A stretch of 64,000 nt of DNA from Gordonia sp. SID5947 (GCF_009862785.1 NZ_WWHU01000001.1:4464001-4528000), one strand, 5' to 3'. Shown: positions 8,076 to 17,017, numbered from the stretch's first letter. Notes: generated by a model from the sequence alone, not told the origin. Numbers and translations: made by a program.

Positions 8076-9659
8076 CTACCGCACCCGTGGTCCGAGCCTG
8101 CTCAGCCCGCCGGACTTCGGACCGATCCGTCGAGTGCGGCGTACACGCCTTCTCCGGGTACGTGAGAGCGTGCGTGCGGCCGTGGCCGTTGTACGGGACG
8201 GCATCACGGAACTCTTCGGTTGCGGCGCGTCACCGATCGACCCTCGACGCAGATAGTGTTCGAGGAGTTCGCCGACCTCGTGCGCCCGGTTCACACGCGG
8301 AGGTGGGGGTGGACCGATTCTCGGGTTCAGCGACCAGCCTGTCCTGCCGGCGTCGGGCCCTTCGCGGATGATGCTGGTGGTCCATTGGCCGGGTTTGGGG
8401 CCGACCATCCGGTTGTGACGAGGGCATGCCGGACCCATCTTGTCGATGTCGGTGAGTCCTCCGTCGGCCCAATCCCGTTCGGAATGGTGTACTTCCACGT
8501 GCGCGGACGGTTGCGTGCAGCCGGGTGTGGAGCAGCCGCCGCCACCCGGCTGGGCGAAGAGCGCCAGACGTTGAGCACGGTTGGCGAACCGTTTCGAGGT
8601 GCCGAGGTACAGCGGCTGTGCGGTGTGGTCCTTGAACACGGCCAGGTGGCTGTGGGCCCGTGCGGCGAGCTCGACCACATCCTTGATCGGCAGACGTGAA
8701 CCGGTTGCGGTGGCTCCGAGACCGGCGAGCGCACGGAGTTCGGACTCACTGATCTTGATGATCAGATGCGGTGGAAACCCGCGGTGGCTCTTTCCGAGGG
8801 CGCCCTGGTTGACGACTGCATCGAGAAGTGCTTCCAACGCATCATGATTGCGTTGGCCTTGCGTTCGGGAGTCGCGGTCGGCGGCCTCCTTCAACTGCTC
8901 GATGTCGGCGTCGCCCTGGCCGCCGGCGGGCGAGTTCTCGTCGTCGGGATTGTTCATGCCGGGAGCGGCCCAGGCCGCCAGCGCCACCTCGAGCAGGGCG
9001 CGAGCCTTGGGTGAGAGGACAGCACTGAGGTCACTCATCGACTGGACGTCCTGGTTGCCGAGCTGTAGTTTGCGGCGCCGCTTCCGGTCGGCATCGTCGG
9101 TGAGCGCCCCGTCGGGATCGATCCGCGCGAGCAACTCGATGCCGACCGTGGTCAGCTGCTTGGGAGTGAGTTCGCGTGCGAAATCGGCCATCATCGCCTC
9201 GGCTGCATCCTGAACATCGGCGGGCACGCGGTTCGGGATCTTGGCCAGTGTGTCGAGGACGGAGTCGACGTGGGCGGGTGCAGCAGCACCATCTGCCACC
9301 GCGGCGGCGAGATGCGCGTAGCGCGGAGGGAGGAGTTCGCCTTGCAGAGAATGCATCTGGGCCAGCATGCGCATGTGCCTCATGCGGCGACGGGCGTCGG
9401 GGATGCGGAGTCGGTGTGACATCAAGTCGGCAAGCCCCCGATAACCGAGTGCGCCGACGAGGCCCCGATCGGAGACGTCCATGACGCGACGATGCCCGAC
9501 GCCGCTCATGCGGCGGTACGCGCGCTCGTGAGACTCCGCGACAGCCATGATGGCGTCGTCGGACGCCGGCGAGGTCTCGACCTGTTGGATCTGCTCGAGC
9601 AGGTCGTCGAGCTGCTGGTAGAGCGATTCCACCTCGGATATCGGACCGTCGGTCGACAC
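8076..9659 (-). CDS. HNH endonuclease domain protein, DUF222/13E12-type
   Basis: 527 residues from GTG 9659. The N-terminal two thirds are helical DUF222 sequence (RRVMDVSDRGLVGALGYRGL and MSDLSAVLSPKARALLEVAL). The C-terminal third has the HNH nuclease site CSTPGCTQPSAHVEVHHSER followed by CPRHNRMV, with paired Cys for zinc and the His-His/Asn/His set. This is the repeated 13E12 family of mycobacteria. A LexA box lies just upstream. ATG 9683 is an alternative start, but it is only 2 nt from the box, leaving no room for a promoter, so the downstream GTG after GGGGGG is more likely. Expected role: DNA cleavage or rearrangement induced by DNA damage. Confidence 0.85.
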   Translation of the reverse strand: MSTDGPISEVESLYQQLDDLLEQIQQVETSPASDDAIMAVAESHERAYRRMSGVGHRRVMDVSDRGLVGALGYRGLADLMSHRLRIPDARRRMRHMRMLAQMHSLQGELLPPRYAHLAAAVADGAAAPAHVDSVLDTLAKIPNRVPADVQDAAEAMMADFARELTPKQLTTVGIELLARIDPDGALTDDADRKRRRKLQLGNQDVQSMSDLSAVLSPKARALLEVALAAWAAPGMNNPDDENSPAGGQGDADIEQLKEAADRDSRTQGQRNHDALEALLDAVVNQGALGKSHRGFPPHLIIKISESELRALAGLGATATGSRLPIKDVVELAARAHSHLAVFKDHTAQPLYLGTSKRFANRAQRLALFAQPGGGGCSTPGCTQPSAHVEVHHSERDWADGGLTDIDKMGPACPRHNRMVGPKPGQWTTSIIREGPDAGRTGWSLNPRIGPPPPPRVNRAHEVGELLEHYLRRGSIGDAPQPKSSVMPSRTTATAARTLSRTRRRRVRRTRRIGPKSGGLSRLGPRVR

Positions 9660-9685
9660 TGCGTGAACCCCCCGGATCTGCATGT

Positions 9686-9701
9686 TCGAACGTATGTTCG
9701 A
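9686..9701 (-). promoter_or_regulatory. LexA binding site (SOS box)
   Basis: TCGAAC-GTAT-GTTCGA matches the actinobacterial/Gram-positive SOS consensus TCGAAC-N4-GTTCGA exactly. It sits 26 nt upstream of the GTG start of the HNH gene. 13E12-type genes are known members of the mycobacterial LexA regulon, so damage-inducible expression is well supported by motif plus family. Confidence 0.9.
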
Positions 9702-9752
9702 GTCTACGACAGCGGCTGGGCGATTGCAACCCCCAATTCGGCTGCGGCGCAC

Positions 9753-10199
9753 TCAGTCCGCGACCATTCGCACCGAACCGAACAGCCCGACGCCGCGTTC
9801 ACGTTGTCGCCGGATCACGTACCGGCCGGGTGCGATGCCGGTGGCGCCGTGTTCGGGATGGATGAGGTAGGCGGTGACGCGGGTGTCGAGAATGCCGAGG
9901 CCGAGTCCGCTGCGGTCGGAGATGGGTGCGAGCCAGACGCACTCTCCGTCGTCGGCGACGAGGGTGTGCGGATTGCCACCGGCACTGCTGCGGAGTAGTT
10001 CCACACCGGACAGCGGGACCGGCCGTGGTCGTGTCGCCTCGAAGGTGACGACGTCGTCAGCTACGAGACTGTGGGGCACGACGATCAGGTCGCCCTGAGC
10101 TTGCATCCCGTCGATCACGGGGATGGAGACGCTCTGGTCGAGGTAGTCGAGTACGTCGAGGCCGGTCAGTGTGGTCAGGGCAGACAGGGTCAAGGTCAT
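9753..10199 (-). CDS. uncharacterised partner protein of the DUF6745 gene
   Basis: 148 residues from ATG 10199 (GTG 10208 is an in-frame alternative). It reads VIDGMQAQGDLIVVPHSLVA, then a central GGNPHTLVADDGE segment, and closes with YLIHPEHGATGIAPGRYVIR followed by RQRER. I recognise this pattern, a QGD-leading strand followed by H-EHG-PG-Y-RQRE, from small proteins encoded beside DUF6745 genes in diverse bacteria. It has no signal peptide or membrane span. The gene follows the DUF6745 gene by 63 nt on the same strand, so an operon is likely. Function is unknown; the compact beta-rich look suggests a binding or inhibitory partner. Confidence 0.65.
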   Translation of the reverse strand: MTLTLSALTTLTGLDVLDYLDQSVSIPVIDGMQAQGDLIVVPHSLVADDVVTFEATRPRPVPLSGVELLRSSAGGNPHTLVADDGECVWLAPISDRSGLGLGILDTRVTAYLIHPEHGATGIAPGRYVIRRQRERGVGLFGSVRMVAD

Positions 10200-10262
10200 G
10201 GCGATCACCGTTGTTGTTTGTTGTGGCGGAAATGGACGTGAGTGGGTTGATCGGTGGGAGAT

Positions 10263-11471
10263 TCAGGTTCGACGGACGAGTCGGGCGTAGTCGGCACCGC
10301 GAATGCCGTACGACCAGGCCGCGGCCTCTAACGCGTTGGGCACCCAGCCCGGCACCTGCAACCCGTAGCGCCGACGGTGGCCGTCACGTTCGCGAGAACC
10401 GTTGACCGCGAGCAGGATCTTTCCGTTGGTTTGCCATTCATGTGGCGACGCATAGAGCTGGAGTGAGCATCCGGGGTTGCCGGGGTCGTCGGTCTGGTCC
10501 ACCAGCGAGAGGCCGGCCGCGTCGATGTAGACATCCCAACCGATGCGTTCGATCGCGGATCGGCGGACCTCGATGCTGCGTTCCCGCGAGATGCGCTCGG
10601 CTGTCGGATCGCGTATCACCCAGTCGGGCACGATGGTGCCGTGCAGAACGTAGACGGATCGACCATCGGCGAATTCAATTGCCGGAGCGTCTGGATGGTG
10701 CAGTCGACGCTCGTTGTGCACACCTCCTGGCGTCGGTTCGCTGTGCAGCGAAGTCGGTCGTTCGGCCATGATGCAGACGGCGTCGAATGGCCACCACCAG
10801 CCGGTGGCGGCCACCAGTGCGGACTCGATCGCGAGGAGCTCCAGATCGTCGGTGGAGAAGCGGATCGTGCTCCACTTGCGCAACGCATCATGGAAGCCGA
10901 CGCGATGTGCTTCCTGTTGCCCGTACCAGGTGACGAGTCCGGTGACCGATGGCGTCACCGTTCGGATGATCGATGCGACACCGTCGAACAAGCTGGTACG
11001 CAGCGAATCTCGCACCGCGGTACCGAGAAAGGTAGTGACGTCGACGCCCAGTGCGATCGCTTCGTCGGCAGTCATCGATCGCGCGGCCCCGATGTCGGGG
11101 TGGCGACGGTTGGACCGCATCCAATGCTGGACAGTCGGGTTGAGCCGCCGACGCGATCGGGAGATCATGTGCGCGATCCGCCCTGAGGCCCCGTCGAGGG
11201 AGGCGAGCGGCGAGAACAAGCCTTGGGCTTCGATCAGTTCCACTGCCGCCGGCGGGGACGACACCCAGATGAACTCGGGTATTCGGAAGCCGGAACGCTG
11301 GTAGAGCTGTGCGACAGCACTTTCGGCGGTTGGGCGATCGGCGCGCTCGGAAGACAGGCCGTGGGCGAGCCATCGATCTCGGGCAACGGAGATGTCGCGA
11401 AGCGGCCGGCGAGGAGAATTGCGTGAAACGACTCGATGGGGAGTCGGCGAGGCGAACGGCACGGCGCTCAC
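10263..11471 (-). CDS. DUF6745 family protein
   Basis: 402 residues from a GTG start at 11471. The N-terminal 200 residues are helical (SAVAQLYQRSGFRIPEFIWV SSP). The C-terminal half has the DUF6745 hallmarks: HHPDAPAIEFADGRSVYVLH, GTIVPDWVI, then REVRRSAIERIGWD-like text, and near the end ILLAVNGSRERDGHRRRYGL with ALEAAAWSYG. No catalytic motif that I can name is present. It heads a two-gene unit with the 148-residue partner. Regulation is not evident from the 110 nt upstream. Biological role is undescribed to my knowledge. Confidence 0.7.
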   Translation of the reverse strand: MSAVPFASPTPHRVVSRNSPRRPLRDISVARDRWLAHGLSSERADRPTAESAVAQLYQRSGFRIPEFIWVSSPPAAVELIEAQGLFSPLASLDGASGRIAHMISRSRRRLNPTVQHWMRSNRRHPDIGAARSMTADEAIALGVDVTTFLGTAVRDSLRTSLFDGVASIIRTVTPSVTGLVTWYGQQEAHRVGFHDALRKWSTIRFSTDDLELLAIESALVAATGWWWPFDAVCIMAERPTSLHSEPTPGGVHNERRLHHPDAPAIEFADGRSVYVLHGTIVPDWVIRDPTAERISRERSIEVRRSAIERIGWDVYIDAAGLSLVDQTDDPGNPGCSLQLYASPHEWQTNGKILLAVNGSRERDGHRRRYGLQVPGWVPNALEAAAWSYGIRGADYARLVRRT

Positions 11472-11582
11472 GCGATGGTGGCGGTGTCCGCCTTTCCGTT
11501 AGTCATAGCATTCAAGAGTGGCACTCGACAGCGGTGAGCGCAACCCTGTGGCGCCGGCAACGAACAGGTCTTCGGCGCCACG

Positions 11583-12071
11583 TCACATGTCGATTGCCCA
11601 AACAGTGATCAGGAGTCCCGATTCGACGCCTTCGTCGTAGCTGAGTCTGAGCTCGTTGTACCCGTGTGTGTCCGCGATGAAGACTTGCTCGCTGCGCGTC
11701 AGATTCGGCCGGCGGACCTCCTCGTGAAACGGGCCGTCATCGAAGCTGATCAACGATCGGCCCAGTTCCTCACTGGCGTCGCATCTCTTGAGGAATGCCG
11801 ATCGCGTCTCCGGCGAGCGGGTACGCACCATGACCTTCACTGACGAGTCGGGGAAACTCGGATACGTCTCGCAGGAGACCACTTCTTCGTCGTCGGACAG
11901 GCGTAAGCCCATATCGACAGCGAACGGAACTGCCGAGTCGCAGGGGTCGCGATGAAACACCCGCGGTATGGCGATCGCAGCTACAGCTACCAGCCCGACG
12001 ACGACCACCGCGCAGGTGAGCCAGAACTGAACACTCCGGCCTCGCGGCCGACGCGACGTTCGATCACGCAA
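11583..12071 (-). CDS. membrane-anchored hypothetical protein of the ABC exporter operon
   Basis: 162 residues from TTG 12071, which has AAGGG 8 nt upstream; GTG 12080 is an alternative. Its start overlaps the end of the permease gene, indicating coupling. An Arg-rich N-terminus (RDRTSRRPRGR) leads to one membrane segment (VQFWLTCAVVVVGLVAVAAI), then an extracytoplasmic domain of about 115 residues with two Cys (CDSAV, SCETYP) and a third in KRCDAS. The orientation fits an outward-facing sensor or accessory to the exporter. No family is recognised. Confidence 0.65.
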   Translation of the reverse strand: MRDRTSRRPRGRSVQFWLTCAVVVVGLVAVAAIAIPRVFHRDPCDSAVPFAVDMGLRLSDDEEVVSCETYPSFPDSSVKVMVRTRSPETRSAFLKRCDASEELGRSLISFDDGPFHEEVRRPNLTRSEQVFIADTHGYNELRLSYDEGVESGLLITVWAIDM

Positions 12072-13248
12072 TGCGAACACCCTTCGACAGCTTCCCGGCA
12101 GGGACCCGCAAGCGGCGGACCGCGACGAGGAACCCGATCCCACCGAATGCCAGATTGACCAGCAAGCCCAGGTACCAGCTGTCTCCGATGCGGGCATGCT
12201 GGTAAGCGCGCTCGTCACGGTAGAACTCACCGGGACCGCTGGAGCTGCTGTAAAACCCTTGCTGCTCGCTGCATTTCGGCGCGTCGATGAAGGGGCCCAT
12301 CCGCGCGGTCGACAAGGCTTCGGCGATCGGCGTGAGTACCGTCGGGCCGGGCGGACGATCTCCGTCGTACCAGCCGTACACCGGTGGATTGTCATGAGCG
12401 GCAACCACGTCGGGCAGCATGAGCACCGGGTTCGGTGCGAGCAGCCACCAGATGCGCTCGGTGTGATGGAAGGTTTCCGACTCCTCGACATCCTCACAGG
12501 CGGGAGGGGCAGACGTCGGGGCGGTCGAGTTCTCGGGCCACGAGTAGTGGGCCCGGATCACCTGGTGCTGTTGGGCCGTGGTGCTGTACAGCAGTCCGAA
12601 CAGCGCTGGCAGGCCAAGGAGTAGGAAGAACACCGTTGCCTGCGTGAGTACCGCCGAACCGGCGGGCCGTGCCGTGAGTGCCGAGAAGCCCAGTCCGATA
12701 CCGCAATAGCAGGCGAACAGTAGACCGCAGACGACGGCGCCGAGTATCCCGGGCCCGATACCGTAGGGCGCGGCCACGATGGCCCACACCAGATACGGCA
12801 GCGCCACCACCATGAGTGCCAGACAGCACACCCAGTTGCCGATCAACTTGCCCAGCGCGAGTTGCCAGTTGCTGATCGGGGTGGCCTGTACCACGGCGAG
12901 CGTGGCGTCTTTGCGATCACCGTTGATGGTGGTCGCGGTGAGGGTGGGGGCCAATACGATCCCGAGGAACAGCAGGGCACCCAGGACGACGGCGTACAGG
13001 TTCTGTGCCCAGTCGCGATAGTCGGTCCCGGCAGGGTTGAGCGCGATGAACATCGAGCCGAACACCACTGCCGAGATGACGGCGAACGCCGCCGCAAGGG
13101 TGATCTTCCAGCGGGTGGTCCGCACCCGCTGGCGCACCTCCAGACCTATCAGCACGCCGACGGCAGACCACCATCGGCGCACTTGTCGCGATCGCGGTGC
13201 GGGCGTCTCGGTGACTGGTGCGTGCTCTGTGGTGGGCGACATCGTCAC
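12064..13248 (-). CDS. ABC exporter permease (ABC-2 type)
   Basis: 394 residues. Residues 30-50 are basic, then six or more hydrophobic segments span 50-230, followed by a soluble loop (about 235-360, with CEDVEESETFHH and a Ser-rich SSSSGPGEF patch) and a last membrane segment near 365-385. The layout, with a large loop before the last helix, is that of ABC-2/NatB-type permeases. Start ATG overlaps the stop of the ATPase gene by 4 nt. The transported substrate is unknown; two-gene systems like this export antibiotics, ions or lipids. Confidence 0.85.
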   Translation of the reverse strand: MTMSPTTEHAPVTETPAPRSRQVRRWWSAVGVLIGLEVRQRVRTTRWKITLAAAFAVISAVVFGSMFIALNPAGTDYRDWAQNLYAVVLGALLFLGIVLAPTLTATTINGDRKDATLAVVQATPISNWQLALGKLIGNWVCCLALMVVALPYLVWAIVAAPYGIGPGILGAVVCGLLFACYCGIGLGFSALTARPAGSAVLTQATVFFLLLGLPALFGLLYSTTAQQHQVIRAHYSWPENSTAPTSAPPACEDVEESETFHHTERIWWLLAPNPVLMLPDVVAAHDNPPVYGWYDGDRPPGPTVLTPIAEALSTARMGPFIDAPKCSEQQGFYSSSSGPGEFYRDERAYQHARIGDSWYLGLLVNLAFGGIGFLVAVRRLRVPAGKLSKGVRIA

Positions 13249-14087
13249 GTCCTGTCGGCGTCGAGGGCGAGGTAGGCATCCTCGAGTTCGGTATCGATAC
13301 GGGCGAATTCGGCAACCTGCCGACCGGCGGTGATGAGGTCGGTGAGGTGCTGGGCGGCGCCATGCTCGTCGTCGAAGCGCATCATGGTGGCCGAGGCTGC
13401 GGGTTGCCCGGCCTCACGGATACGCCAGCGATGGCCGGGTGATGGCTCGGCGGTGGGGCGGGTGCGCCCCTCCGTCATGATGATCACGTCGTCGACCATC
13501 TCCGAGAGTTCGGTGAGAATGTGCGAGGAGATCAGCACCGCGCACCCGTCGTCCGCCAGGGCGCGCAGTTGATCGCGCAGTTCCACCCGGGATCGCGGGT
13601 CCATTCCGGAGGCGGGCTCATCCAGCAGCAGTACGCGTGGCCGGTGGACCAGGGTGCGCGCGAACCCGAGCCGTTGCTTCTGTCCGCGGGACAACTCGTG
13701 GGCGGGACGGTCGGCGAACTCGGCGAGATGCACCAGTTCGAGCAGTTCCTCGGCGCGAGCGCGGGCCGCCATGCGCGAAAGTCCGTGCAGTCTACCGAAG
13801 GTGGCCAGGATCTCGGTGGTGGTGAGGCTGTCCCAGGTGCCGAACACATCTGGCATCCAGCCGACCGTCGACCGCAACTGTGACGACTCGACCTCGTCGC
13901 CATCCACGGTGATCGTGCCGGTATCCGGACGCAGCAACCCTGCGAGCATCAGCAACAGAGTGGTCTTGCCGGCGCCGTTGGGGCCGACAAGACCGGTGAT
14001 CGCCCCCGATCGCACCGAGATGTCGGCGCCTGCGACCGCGACATGACGCCCGAATGCGCGGGTGAGGCCGCTTGCCGTCAATGCCAT
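13245..14087 (-). CDS. ABC transporter ATP-binding protein
   Basis: 280 residues. Walker A is GPNGAGKTT near residue 36, the signature is LSRGQKQRL, Walker B is VLLLDEPASGMD and the H-loop is SSHI. The C-terminal 70 residues (after MTEGRTRPTAEPS) form the extra domain found in NatA-like exporters. The first gene of a three-gene operon with the permease and the membrane-anchored protein; the promoter should lie in the 248-nt gap before pncC. Confidence 0.93.
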   Translation of the reverse strand: MALTASGLTRAFGRHVAVAGADISVRSGAITGLVGPNGAGKTTLLLMLAGLLRPDTGTITVDGDEVESSQLRSTVGWMPDVFGTWDSLTTTEILATFGRLHGLSRMAARARAEELLELVHLAEFADRPAHELSRGQKQRLGFARTLVHRPRVLLLDEPASGMDPRSRVELRDQLRALADDGCAVLISSHILTELSEMVDDVIIMTEGRTRPTAEPSPGHRWRIREAGQPAASATMMRFDDEHGAAQHLTDLITAGRQVAEFARIDTELEDAYLALDADRT

Positions 14088-14335
14088 GAGGTGGACCCTC
14101 GGAGTCCGGCTCCGGTGGCCTTCGCGCGGCGGGGGAGATCATTGCTGGTGGAGCCCGGATATGGCATGGGTCTGCTTCTCCTTCATTGCCGACGGCACTG
14201 GTCAGATCGTCCACCGTATGGAAATGGTTACATCTGCGTATCCGGATCAGAAATACGCGAAGGGGCGGTTTGCGACCGTCGGCTTTGGGTATCTGTAGTG
14301 TTCGGAAGTCGTGACCGACCAGGAGGCGAGCAGAC

Positions 14336-14872
14336 GTGGTCAGTGATCCCGAAGATCGTGTGCCCACCGACGATGACGTACACGAACGGTGTGAAAGGCT
14401 CGCTGAGCTCGTCGGCCGACACGAACTCACGGTGGCCACAGCCGAATCGCTCACCGCGGGAAACCTCGCCGCTCATCTCGGCAAGGCGACGTCGTCTGGT
14501 GAGTGGTACTGCGGCGGAATCGTCGCGTACCGCAAGCAGGTCAAGCACTCTGTGCTGCATGTGCCGCCCGGGCCAGTGGTGAGCAGCGACGCCGCCCATG
14601 CGATGGCGAAGAGTGTCGCCGAGCTGATGGATGCCCACATCGCAGTGGCGGTCACCGGCGAAGCCGGACCGGAATGCGACGAGGACGTGCCACCCGGCAC
14701 GGTGTGGTTCGGCGTGTACGACCGCGGTGATGTGCGGACCGAACACCACATCTTTGCCGGCGAGCCCGAGAGTGTCCTCGCCCAGACCATCGGACGGGGT
14801 CTCGATCTGCTGCTCGCGGTCGCCAGTGGGTCCCCACTTACGAAGTTGCCCAACGACAACAGAGCCGACTGA
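14336..14872 (+). CDS. pncC: nicotinamide-nucleotide amidase (CinA C-terminal family)
   Basis: 178 residues from GTG 14336 with AGGAGG 9 nt upstream. It hydrolyses nicotinamide mononucleotide to nicotinate mononucleotide and ammonia, recycling the NMN made by DNA ligase and other NAD users. TAESLTAGNLAAHL carries the catalytic Ser region, and GGIVAYRKQVK and VAVTGEAGP are the other family blocks. It lacks the N-terminal molybdopterin-binding domain of full CinA, so it is the stand-alone PncC form. It lies 12 nt upstream of nadE; the two act in the same NAD salvage route. Confidence 0.85.
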   Translation: MVSDPEDRVPTDDDVHERCERLAELVGRHELTVATAESLTAGNLAAHLGKATSSGEWYCGGIVAYRKQVKHSVLHVPPGPVVSSDAAHAMAKSVAELMDAHIAVAVTGEAGPECDEDVPPGTVWFGVYDRGDVRTEHHIFAGEPESVLAQTIGRGLDLLLAVASGSPLTKLPNDNRAD

Positions 14873-14884
14873 GCAAGGAGTGCG

Positions 14885-15718
14885 GTGACAATGAGCAATC
14901 TCCAGGACAAGATCAGACGAGAGTTGAATCCCGCGGCGTCCATCGACCCCGAGCAGGAGATCGAGCGACGGGTGTCGTTCCTCGTCGACTACCTGCGCAG
15001 CACGCCGGCGCGAGGGTTTGTCCTCGGTATCAGCGGCGGACAGGACAGCACGCTGGCCGGGCGCCTTGGCCGCCTTGCCGCCGACCGGCTCGCCGATGAC
15101 GAGCGCGACGCAGAGTTCGTGGGGGTGCAACTGCCGTACGGCCAACAGGCCGACCAGTCCGACGTCGCCATTGCGTTGGAGTTCATCGAACCCACCCACA
15201 CGTTCGCCATCGACATCAAACCGGCCGTGGACGCAGCCGTGACGGCCACCGCAGACGGACTCGGTGTCGAGCAGATCAGCGACTTCGTCCGCGGCAATGT
15301 CAAAGCACGGCAACGGATGATCATGCAGTACACCATTGCAGGCGAGCGCAACCTGCTGGTGGTGGGTACCGATCATGCGGCCGAGGCGGTCACGGGATTC
15401 TTCACGAAGTACGGAGACGGCGGCAGCGACGTCAATCCGCTGGCGGGTCTCACGAAAAGTCAGGGCGCTCAACTGCTTCGCCACCTCGGAGCGCCGGAGA
15501 GCACGTGGACCAAGGTGCCGACGGCGGACCTCGAGGACGATCGCCCGGCACTCCCGGACGAGGAGGCGCTCGGTGTCAGCTACGCCGACATCGACCGCTA
15601 TCTGCAAGGCGACGACATCGACCGCGCGGCCGCCGACATCATCGAATCCACTTATCTCCGCACCCGTCACAAGCGGTCGCTGCCGGCCGATCCGTACGAC
15701 ACCTGGTGGCGTAGCTGA
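14885..15718 (+). CDS. nadE: NH3-dependent NAD+ synthetase
   Basis: 277 residues from GTG 14885; ATG 14891 is in frame and lies 10 nt after AAGGAG, so either may serve. It amidates nicotinate adenine dinucleotide to NAD+ using ATP and ammonia. The PP-loop [12 protein letters not shown] near residue 51 binds ATP. The [20 protein letters not shown] block and the C-terminal [14 protein letters not shown] are family hallmarks. There is no glutaminase domain, so it depends on free ammonia, unlike the two-domain NadE of M. tuberculosis. Co-transcription with pncC is likely, because PncC yields nicotinate mononucleotide for the route that NadE completes. Confidence 0.95.
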   Translation: MTMSNLQDKIRRELNPAASIDPEQEIERRVSFLVDYLRSTPARGFVLGISGGQDSTLAGRLGRLAADRLADDERDAEFVGVQLPYGQQADQSDVAIALEFIEPTHTFAIDIKPAVDAAVTATADGLGVEQISDFVRGNVKARQRMIMQYTIAGERNLLVVGTDHAAEAVTGFFTKYGDGGSDVNPLAGLTKSQGAQLLRHLGAPESTWTKVPTADLEDDRPALPDEEALGVSYADIDRYLQGDDIDRAAADIIESTYLRTRHKRSLPADPYDTWWRS

Positions 15719-15725
15719 CCCGCGG

Positions 15726-15759
15726 TCGTGCGCGCCCCTTGTTCCGTGGGCGCGCACGA
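15726..15759. terminator. bidirectional terminator between nadE and dodecin
   Basis: A perfect 12-bp stem, TCGTGCGCGCCC (15726-15737) with GGGCGCGCACGA (15748-15759), and a 10-nt loop. It lies between the convergent ends of nadE (15718) and the dodecin gene (15775), so it can serve both. Confidence 0.8.
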
Positions 15760-15774
15760 TTCGCGGGATAGATC

Positions 15775-15987
15775 TCAGGCGTCGTTGAGGCGGAAGCCGA
15801 CCTTCAGAGTCACCTGGAAGTGCGCGACCTGACCGTTTTCGATGTGGCCACGTGTTTCGGTCACCTCGAACCATTCAAGGTGCTGAACGGTGGTGTCGGC
15901 ACGCGAGATAGCGCCCTTGATCGCGTCGTCGATGCTGGTGGTCGACGAGCCGACGATCTCGGTTACGCGATAGACGTTGTCACTCAT
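15775..15987 (-). CDS. dodecin (flavin-binding dodecamer)
   Basis: 70 residues from ATG 15987, preceded by a strong GGAGGAGG site. MSDNVYRVTEIVGSSTTSID and the W in QHLEWFEV, which stacks on the flavin or CoA, are the dodecin signature; the tail FQVTLKVGFRL completes the beta sheet. Dodecins assemble into hollow 12-mers that store and shield FMN or riboflavin. The frame stays open to 16107 but that stretch is not dodecin-like. Confidence 0.93.
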   Translation of the reverse strand: MSDNVYRVTEIVGSSTTSIDDAIKGAISRADTTVQHLEWFEVTETRGHIENGQVAHFQVTLKVGFRLNDA

Positions 15988-16100
15988 AGAGTCCTCCTCC
16001 GCTTGATGGCTGTGTTCGCCTCCACGGAGGGTGCCCGGGGCAGCCGCGGTCGAAACCTGTTGCGGACCGCTCATGCGGCCTGAGCAGTCATAGTAAGTCC

Positions 16101-16625
16101 ATGACACGTTCGACGGTCCTCAGATCCGCCCGCATCACCGGGCACGTCGGGTGGTGGGTGTTCGTGGTCGCCACACTCTTCGCCGGTGGGATCACCTGGT
16201 GGGAGAGCAACTCCCGGATCGCTGCCTCATTCGCACACGATGGGGAGTGGACGGCGTACACGCCGTTGACGAGCATCGACGCGCAGGTCGTCGGGATCGC
16301 GTGGCAGCCGATGTACACACACTGGTGGCAGGACCCATCCTGGTACGCACTCGCAGCGTTCGTCGTGGTGGTGATCGCTGCACTGGTCGACGCCGCTACC
16401 GCCCGCCGGCTGGTGCCCGGCGTGATCACGGTGGCGGTGCCGTTTGTGGCGCTCGGCCTGTTCTATCTGGCCACGCCGGGAACGATCGACGGCGTCGAGC
16501 TGCGGACCGTGCTGTCGATGCTGCTCGTGTTGGTGGGCGTGGGTATCCGGGAGGTGTGGATGCGGGTTGGTGCGCCTGCCATCCCGCCGGCCGGGAGCGT
16601 CACGGCAGCGAAAGGCAGTAGTTGA
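16101..16625 (+). CDS. four-helix membrane protein of unknown function
   Basis: 174 residues. Hydrophobic segments fall near 15-35 (GWWVFVVATLFAGGITWW), 80-100 (YALAAFVVVVIAALVDA), 105-125 and 135-155. Between the first two is a 45-residue extracytoplasmic loop with several Trp (AWQPMYTHWWQDPSWY). No conserved family is recognised. It is divergent from the dodecin gene and convergent with the PLDc_N-type gene. Confidence 0.6.
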   Translation: MTRSTVLRSARITGHVGWWVFVVATLFAGGITWWESNSRIAASFAHDGEWTAYTPLTSIDAQVVGIAWQPMYTHWWQDPSWYALAAFVVVVIAALVDAATARRLVPGVITVAVPFVALGLFYLATPGTIDGVELRTVLSMLLVLVGVGIREVWMRVGAPAIPPAGSVTAAKGSS

Positions 16626-16645
16626 ACAGACCGCCGGCGACCATG

Positions 16646-17017
16646 TCAGTTGTCCGGCGGATCGTCTGGTTCCTGCTTCTGCCGCTGCTGTTCTCGGGCG
16701 GCCTGTCGTTGCTGCTCGGCGCGATCGCGAAGTTGCTGGAGGAACTCGCGGTCGGCCTCCGGATCAGCCGGGATGTAGCGGCCGGGATGGTCATACTCGG
16801 GGTACTCCGACGCGGCACCGGGTGCGGGGCGGCGGCGTTCCTCCCCGGTCGGGCGGCCGAACGCCAGCCACAGCAGGGCGCCGATCAACGGCAGTACGAC
16901 GACGAGCAGGACCCACGCGATCTTCGGCATGCCGCGCATCACCGCGTCGTCGGTGTTGATGATGTCGATCAACGCAATGACGAGGATCACCAGGTAGATC
17001 AAGCCGAGATACGGCAT
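16646..17017 (-). CDS. PLDc_N-type membrane protein
   Basis: 123 residues. Two membrane segments (YLGLIYLVILVIALIDII and IAWVLLVVVLPLIGALLWLA) flank TDDAVMRGMPK and are followed by FGRP, the pattern of the phospholipase D/nuclease N-terminal membrane domain (PF13396). The rest is a charged, Gln-rich coiled coil (FLQQLRDRAEQQRQAAREQQ). There is no phospholipase catalytic domain. Stand-alone PLDc_N proteins are frequent in actinomycetes; their role is unknown. Confidence 0.75.
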   Translation of the reverse strand: MPYLGLIYLVILVIALIDIINTDDAVMRGMPKIAWVLLVVVLPLIGALLWLAFGRPTGEERRRPAPGAASEYPEYDHPGRYIPADPEADREFLQQLRDRAEQQRQAAREQQRQKQEPDDPPDN

